Below are positions 58,481-64,000 of a DNA stretch of 64,000 bases, piece after piece. Under the pieces are notes generated by a model. It saw only the letters and a program-made list of their open reading frames with translations, did not search any database and was not told the origin of the DNA. The DNA is from Vombatus ursinus (taxonomy: Eukaryota; Chordata; Mammalia; Diprotodontia; Vombatidae). The position numbers were made by a program, and so were the translations under genes. The DNA lies in assembly GCF_900497805.2 (NCBI RefSeq), contig NW_020954556.1, positions 59,203,424 through 59,267,423 on the forward strand. Reading direction: 5' to 3'. Within the stretch, counting starts at the first letter, position 1, and every line of letters begins with the position of its first letter.

Positions 58481-58499
58481 AATTAATATATGTATATGC

Positions 58500-58545
58500 A
58501 CACACACACACACACACAAATACACATATATATATGAGCAGACTC
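58500..58545. repeat. (CA)n/(TA)n patch
   Basis: A CA run at 58500-58518 and a TA run at 58527-58535, directly before the L1 piece. Confidence 0.9.
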
Positions 58546-59505
58546 CCAAGTATTTTATATAGCCTATAGTTATTTTAAATAGAATTTTTCTTTCCATTTT
58601 ATCCTATTTGATGTTATTGGTATATAAAAAGGCTGATGATTTGTGTGGATTTATTTTATATGCTGCAACTTTGTTGAAGTTTTTAATTATTTCAAATGAT
58701 TTTTAGTTGGCTCTCTAGTCATCATATTATCTGCAAAAAAGTGTTAATTTTGTTTTTTTTTCTTTACTTATGTTTTTCCTTCAATTTCTTTTTCTTATCT
58801 TACTGCTGTAGCTTCAATTTCTAGTACTGAGTCAGAAAAAAGTGGTGACGATGGAAATCCCTGTTTCACCCCTGATTTTATTGAAAAGGATTCTAGTTTA
58901 TTCTGTTACATACAATTTTACATATACACATATATGTTATATACACACATATAATGCAAACTCTTGGTTTTATATGTGTGTATAGATATACATATGTGTA
59001 TGGATATATAAAACGCAAATATATGTAACAGAATAAACTAGAATCCTAGCTTTTTATATATAGATGAGATATATTATTTATAATTTTAAAGAATGGTCCA
59101 TTTATTCCTATGGTTTCTAGTGTTGTTGCTGTTGTTTTCAACAGAAAATGGACGTTGTATTTTGTCAAGAAGCCTTTTCTTCGTCTATTGTTGTAAACAT
59201 ACGATTTTTTTTGGTGCTAATATGGTTGATTGAGTTTATGGTTTTCTTAATATTAATTTAATCTCAGTATATTAAATCATTATATTAAATCATTCTTGGC
59301 ATAAATCCAGAGTGGTCCTTGTGTGTAATCTTTGTGATATATTATTTGAACCTTTTTGCTAATATTATATTTAAAAATTTTGTATCAATGTTTATCAGGG
59401 TTATTGGTCTGTAGTTTGCTTTCTCTGTTTTGACTTTCCCTAGTTTATGTATCAAGATTATATTTGTGTTTTAGGAGGAATTTGGTAGGGGCTCTTCTTT
59501 TTGGA
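58535..59505 (-). repeat. L1 LINE, reverse-transcriptase region, with a fold-back palindrome
   Basis: Antisense ORF2: AGACTCCCAAGTATTTTATA, TTTATATGCTGCAACTTTGT, CATATTATCTGCAAAAAAGT (the FADD site), TTTCACCCCTGATTTTATTG, then TGTTTATCAGGGTTATTGGT and GAGGAATTTGGTAGGGG. A palindrome occupies 58887-59047. The element resumes at 60330-60398 beyond an insertion. Confidence 0.85.
58887..59047. repeat. Long inverted repeat (fold-back)
   Basis: Arms of 26 bases, 58887-58912 and 59022-59047, are perfect complements. The 109-base spacer continues the symmetry imperfectly (ACACATATATG...CATATGTGTA). Confidence 0.95.
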
Positions 59506-59509
59506 AACT

Positions 59510-60325
59510 AAGGAGATGAGAAATGGCTGAAAAAATTGTGGCTATGCAAATGTAATGGAATATTATTTTATGGTGAGACATGAGTGAAAAGAAAGGCATT
59601 GACAAAGAAAGAGAAGAAATGGAGAGAACTTGTTTTAGTAGTTTGAAGGGGGTACCACTGGTAAGCACCCAAATGGGAGAAGAGAGATAGTCTATAATGA
59701 GAGACTATAAATGAATATTCCTTGTGAGGATTTGTTGACAGAACTGAAAATGGAGGCCAGGATACAAGGTCAATAAGGCAATAACAGAAAAAGTCTAGAA
59801 TAGAGAACCCCAAATAGGACCTCAAAAGCTTTAATTCTATGAGGAATACTGAGAATAATAATATTAAAAAAAGGACTGAGTGTAAGGGCCATGAATCAAA
59901 TAATAAAAGTCTGGGATAGACAGAAAGGGAAGATAATAATGAAGACAAGGAAAAAATAAGTTTTAGAAAAAGATGGAAAACAAAAATTTTAAAAACAAAC
60001 AAAACAAAATATAGAAGGGGAGAAGAAGAAGGTTGTTACTGGACTATTTAACTGAGAGTAAACAAAGGGAAGAATTAAATAGCCAGATACAAACAAGAAA
60101 AATAATAGTAATAAGCAAAACTCTGAAACTAGGAAAAGGGATAACAAACCGGAGTTGGGAGTAAAGGACTCATGGGTGAGAGGAAGAGAGCTGCTGAGGA
60201 GGTGACTCCCTTAAACCAGGTTAAGCTAAAATAGCAGAAGAAACATAATACTGCTGCCTTGACAGCAGAAGAAGGAAAAATCACAACTTGGGACTATATT
60301 TGTCTCACAAAAAGAGCTTGGCAGA
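59510..60325 (+). repeat. L1 fragments: ORF2 end and purine-rich spacer
   Basis: 59515-59580 reads AGAAATGGCTGAAAAAATTG, GTAATGGAATATTATTTTAT, an ORF2 terminus. The spacer module follows at 59810-59945 (TTCTATGAGGAATACTGAG; TGGGATAGACAGAAAGGGAA). Both parts sit inside the minus-strand L1. Confidence 0.6.
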
Positions 60326-60329
60326 GTGT

Positions 60330-60398
60330 TTTCTTTCTCAATTTTTGAGAATGATTTGTGTAGTATAGGTGTTAATTGTTCTTTAAAAGTTGTTGGCA
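60330..60398 (-). repeat. L1 host piece, continuation of 58535-59505
   Basis: TCAATTTTTGAGAATGATTT, AGGTGTTAATTGTTCTTTAAA is the next ORF2 block after the GGAATTTGGTAGG text at 59480. The site TTCTTTAAAAG in it was the target of the stacked insertions. Confidence 0.75.
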
Positions 60399-61179
60399 GG
60401 GGGGTGGAGCCAAGATGGTGGAGGGAAAACAGTGACTTGTTTGAGCTCTCCCCTCCAAAATACCTACAAAAAATGGCTCTAAACAAATTCTCAAGCAGCA
60501 AAACCCACAAAAAAGCAGAACAAAACAAATTTCTAGCCCAAGACAACCTGGATGGCTGATTGGAAAGGTATATCGCGCCGGGCTAGGAGAGGAGCACAGT
60601 TCATCCTGGGCACACACACCGTAGCTTACTTGGAGCAGGCCTCAGAGGACTGAATCGCGGGCAGCTGTGGTGGTTTCCAGACTTCTCAACCCACGAACGC
60701 CAAAGACAACTTAGAAGGTCAGTGGGAAAAGTCTGTGACTGCAGTGAGAGAAGGAGCTAGGTCTCAGCCACCCCAAGGGTGGTGGCTGCCTCCTGAGCTT
60801 CCAGCCCACAGACTGAGAGGGAATCGAGTGGCTGATCAGAGGGGGATTGCAAGGATCTCTTTGCCAGTGCTGAGGCGGGGATCTCTTGCTTTGCCTGTGC
60901 TTGGATCTGGGTCACAGTTCTGAGGGGCGAGGAGGCGTGCTGACGTAGTGGAGCTTGTTGTGGCAGTGGAGAAGAAACACCCTGCCCCTTATCATAGCAC
61001 CTTGGAAGAACTGAAAATTTTCAGGTCCCCAGAAGTAGCTCTGAAAACAGCTGTACAAACCCCCGAAGCTTGGGACAGTACACTCTTCACATTGGAAACA
61101 GACTCTTACCTTAACAAAGAGTTTAAAACTCAAGTAATTGGCCAGGATCATGAGCAAGCAGTGCAAATAGAGTCAGACT

Positions 61180-62150
61180 ATGTTATCTTACTTTGGTGAC
61201 AAAGAAGATCAAAACATACAACCAGAAGAAGAAAACAAAGTCAAAGCTCCTACATCCAAAGCCTCCAAGAAAAATATGAATCAGCCTCATGCCTTGGAAG
61301 AGCTCAAAAGGGATTTTGAGAAGCAAGTAAGAGAAGTAGAGGAAAAACTGGGAAGAGAAATGAGAGTAATGAAAGAAAATCATGAAAAACAAGTCAACAG
61401 CTTGCTAAAAGAGACCCAAAAAAATACTGAAGAAAATAACACCTTAAAAAATAGCCTAACCCAAATGGCAAAAAAGGTCCAAAAACCCAATGAGGAGAAG
61501 AATGCCCTAAAAAGCAAAATTGGCCAAATGGAAAAGGAAGTCCAAAAGGTTACTGAAGATAATATTTCCTTAAAAATTAGAATAGAGTAATTGGAAGCTA
61601 GTGACTTTATGAGAAATCAAGACACTGTAAAACAAATCCAAAAGAAAACAATGTGAAATATCTCATTGGAAAAACAACTGACCTGGAAAATAGATTCAGG
61701 AGAGAGAATTTAAAAATTATTGGACTATCTGAAAACCACGATCAAAAAAAGAGCCTAGACATCATCTTTCAAGAAATGATCAAGGAAAACTGTCCTGACA
61801 TTTTAGAACCAGAGGGCAAAATAGAAATGGAAAGAATCCACCAATTACCTCCTGAAAGAGATCCCCAAAAGAAAACTCCTAGGAATACTGTAGCCAAATT
61901 CCAGAGTTCCCAGGTCAAGGAGAAAATATTACAAGCAGCCACAAAGAAACAATTCAAGTATTATGGAAACACAATCAGGATAACCCAAGATTTAGCAGCT
62001 TCTACATGAAGGGACCGCAGAGTATGGAATATAATATTCCGGAGGGCAAAGGAGATAGGATTACAACCAAGAATCACCTACCCAGCAAAACTGAGTATAA
62101 TTCTTCAGGGGAAAAAATGGTCATTCAGTGAAATAGAGGACTTTCAACAT
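61180..62150 (+). pseudogene. L1 ORF1 remnant of the HAL1-like element
   Basis: Two long open stretches survive: 61180-61590 (136 codons, coiled coil) and 61653-62009 (118 codons, RRM region, frame shifted). The C-terminal domain text continues to about 62150. L1 ORF1 makes an RNA-binding trimer that packages L1 RNA. This copy cannot make the whole protein. Confidence 0.8.
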
Positions 62151-62358
62151 TCTTGATGAAAAGACCAGAGCTGAATAGAAAATTTGACTTTCCAATATAA
62201 GACTCAAGTGGAACATGAAGAGGGAAACAGGAAAGAGAAATCATAAGAGACTTATTAAGGTTGAACTGTTTACATTCCTGCATGGAAAGATGATATTTGT
62301 AACTCATGAGACCTTTGTCAGTATTAGGGTAGTTGGAGGGAAAAAATTATATGTATGT

Positions 62359-62360
<2 letters not shown>

Positions 62361-62419
<59 letters not shown>
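62361..62419. repeat. (GATA)n microsatellite
   Basis: About 14 AGAT units within the 3' non-coding part of the HAL1-like element. Confidence 0.98.
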
Positions 62420-63264
62420 AAGAGGGCACATGGTGAGTTGAAGATGAAGGGGTCATATCTGGAGAAAAAATTAAGGGGTGAGAGGATTATACTAGGAGAA
62501 GGAGAAAGGGAAAGGTAGAATGGTATAAATTATCTCACAAAAAAAAAAAAGAAAAGGCTCTTACAGTGGAGGGGAAATGGGGGAAGGTGAGAGGGAATGA
62601 GTGAATCTTATTCTCATAGGATTTGACTTAAGGAGGGAATAACATACACACTCAATTGAGTATGGAAATCTGTCTTACCCTACAGGAAAATAGGAGGGGA
62701 AGGGGACAAGAGAGTAGGGGGATGATAGAGAGAAGGGCAGATTGTGAAAGGGGGTAATCAGAAGCAAATACTTCTGAGGAAGGACAGGGTCAAAAGAAAC
62801 AATAGAATAAATGTGGGGTCAGGATAGGATTAAGGGAAATAGAGTTAGTTTTTCACAGCATGTCTACTATGGAAGTGTTTTGCATAACTGCACATGTATA
62901 GCCTATATTGAGTTGCTTGCCTTTTCAATGAGGGTGGGTGGGGAGGGAGGAAGGGAGAAAATTTGGAATCCAAAGTTTTAAAAACACATGTTTAAAAAAA
63001 ATGTTTTCACATGCAACTGGGAAATAAGAAATACAAGAAATGGGGTACAGAAATCCATCCTGCCCTACAGGAAAATTGAAGGGGAAGCGGGGAGAGATAG
63101 CAGGGAAAGCAGACTAGGGGAAGGGGTATTCAGAATGCATGCCATCTTGGGGTGGGGGGAGGGGCAAGATGGGGTGAAAATTTGGAACTCAAAATCTTGT
63201 GGAAGTAAATGTTGAAAATTAAAAATAAATAAATTTATTAATTAAAAAAAAAAGTTGTTGGCAA

Positions 63265-63446
63265 GGACAGCTACACGGCACAGTGGATAGAGCGCCAGCT
63301 CTGGATTCAGAAAGACCTGAGTTCAAATGCAGCCTCAGACACTTGATACTCACTATCTGTATGACCCTGGGCAAGTCACTTAGCCCCATTGCCTAGCAAA
63401 ACAAAACAAAACAAAGCAAAACAAAACAAAACAAATAAACAAAAAA
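63265..63446 (+). repeat. tRNA-headed SINE (WSINE/Mar1-like), young-looking
   Basis: Head GACAGCTACACGGCACAGTG, B box GAGTTCAAATGCAGC, core TGTATGACCCTGGGCAAGTC, end AGCCCCATTGCCTAGC and an AAAAC-rich tail. GTTGTTGGCAA lies left (63254-63264) and GGTGTTGGCAA right (63447-63457). Confidence 0.92.
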
Positions 63447-63457
63447 GGTGTTGGCAA

Positions 63458-64000
63458 TGGGTGGGGCCAAGATGGTGGAGTAAAAGCAGTGACTTGCTTG
63501 AATTCTCCCACAAACTCCTCCAAATACCTGTAAAGAATGGCTCTAAACAAATTCTAGAGCAGCAGAACCCACAAAAAGACAGAGTGAAACAAATGACAAC
63601 CTGGATGGTTAATGAGAAAGGTCTGTTGCACCAGACTGGGAGAGGAACACAGTTCAGCGTGGGCATGCAGGCAAAGACTAGGCCTCAGCGAACCTGGAGC
63701 AGGCCTCAGGAGACTGAATCACGGGAAGCTGTGGTGGTTTCCAGACTTCTCAACCCACGAATGCCAAAGACAACTTAGAAGGTCAGTAGGAAAGGTCTGT
63801 TGGAGCTGGGTGAGAGAGGAGCATGGTCTAACCCAGTCCTGACACAGCCCTGGGGTGGCGGCTGCTTCCGAAGCTCTTGGCCCAAAGAAGGTTGGGGGAA
63901 CAAGCAGCTAATCAGAGGGGCATTGCAGGGATCGCTTTGCTGGTGCTGAGGCAGGATTCTCTTGCTTTGCCCCTGCTTGGATATGGGTTGCTGTCCTGGA
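63458..64000 (+). mobile_element. Third stacked L1/HAL1-type element, 5' end (cut by window end)
   Basis: It starts at GGTGGGGCCAAGATGGTGGA and follows the 5'UTR of the element at 60399 block by block (GACTTGCTTGAATTCTCCC; CCAGACTTCTCAACCCACGA). The frame at 63389-63778 runs across the SINE tail and this 5'UTR and is not a gene. Confidence 0.85.

Larger units (their letters stand above)
60399..63249 (+). mobile_element. Complete ORF2-less L1 (HAL1-like) with target-site duplication
   Basis: It starts at GGGGTGGAGCCAAGATGGTG (the L1 5' start) and ends in an A run at 63244-63253. The 5'UTR runs to about 61175. ORF1 is at 61180-62150: a coiled coil (heptads over KRDFEKQVREVEEKLGREM and later), then RENLKIIGLSENHDQKK, then LQPRITYPAKLSIILQGKKW. 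At least one stop and one frame change break it. No ORF2 follows; instead there is a spacer (62215-62850), then an L1 3' end. AAAAGTTGTTGGCA stands at 60385-60398 and 63250-63263. Confidence 0.88.

Noticed and set aside
60399-63249. A fully active L1
   Set aside because: ORF2 is absent and ORF1 is broken, so it cannot move on its own.

Overview
This is a stretch of mammalian nuclear DNA, AT-rich and dominated by retroposons. The repeat mix points to a marsupial: CORE-SINEs of the MIR/Ther-1 type, tRNA-headed SINEs whose heads carry the GCAGTGGATAGAG-type A box, RTE (BovB-clade) LINE pieces with a SINE family that borrows the RTE tail, marsupial-type L1, and old L2 and L3/CR1. The species cannot be fixed from the sequence alone.

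The only host gene recognised is the 3' end of CEBPZ (ribosome-assembly factor, Noc1/Mak21 family) on the + strand: four coding exons between 663 and 3389, then a short 3'UTR with AATAAA at 3484. Positions 1-662 are intron. No other host exon was found in the remaining 60 kb. Most long open frames there are LINE remnants or antisense shadows of them.

Layout: 3.5-13 kb, old L1, L2, L3 and MIR debris plus a hAT-like element. 14-24 kb, L1 in both orientations, RTE pieces, and an L1 5' half (to 22165) invaded by a SINE that was itself invaded by an L1. 26.2-33.0 kb, a long minus-strand L1 with ORF1, ORF2 and an unusually long purine-rich spacer. 33.1-34.8 kb, low-repeat DNA. 34.8-37.9 kb, an L1 split by an LTR-type fossil (holding a SINE) and an inverted (twin-primed) L1. 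37.9-43.2 kb, mostly low-repeat DNA. 43.2-56.9 kb, L2, L3/CR1, RTE and L1 5' halves. 58.5-64.0 kb, a deep nest: a minus-strand L1 with a fold-back palindrome, opposite-strand L1 pieces, then an ORF2-less L1 (HAL1-like), a SINE and a third L1-type element stacked on the same short target sequence.

I found no intact autonomous element, no RNA gene, no CRISPR array and no convincing new system. What stands out is the record of how retroposons insert: exact target-site copies, twin priming, repeated use of one nick site, and a modular L1 spacer.
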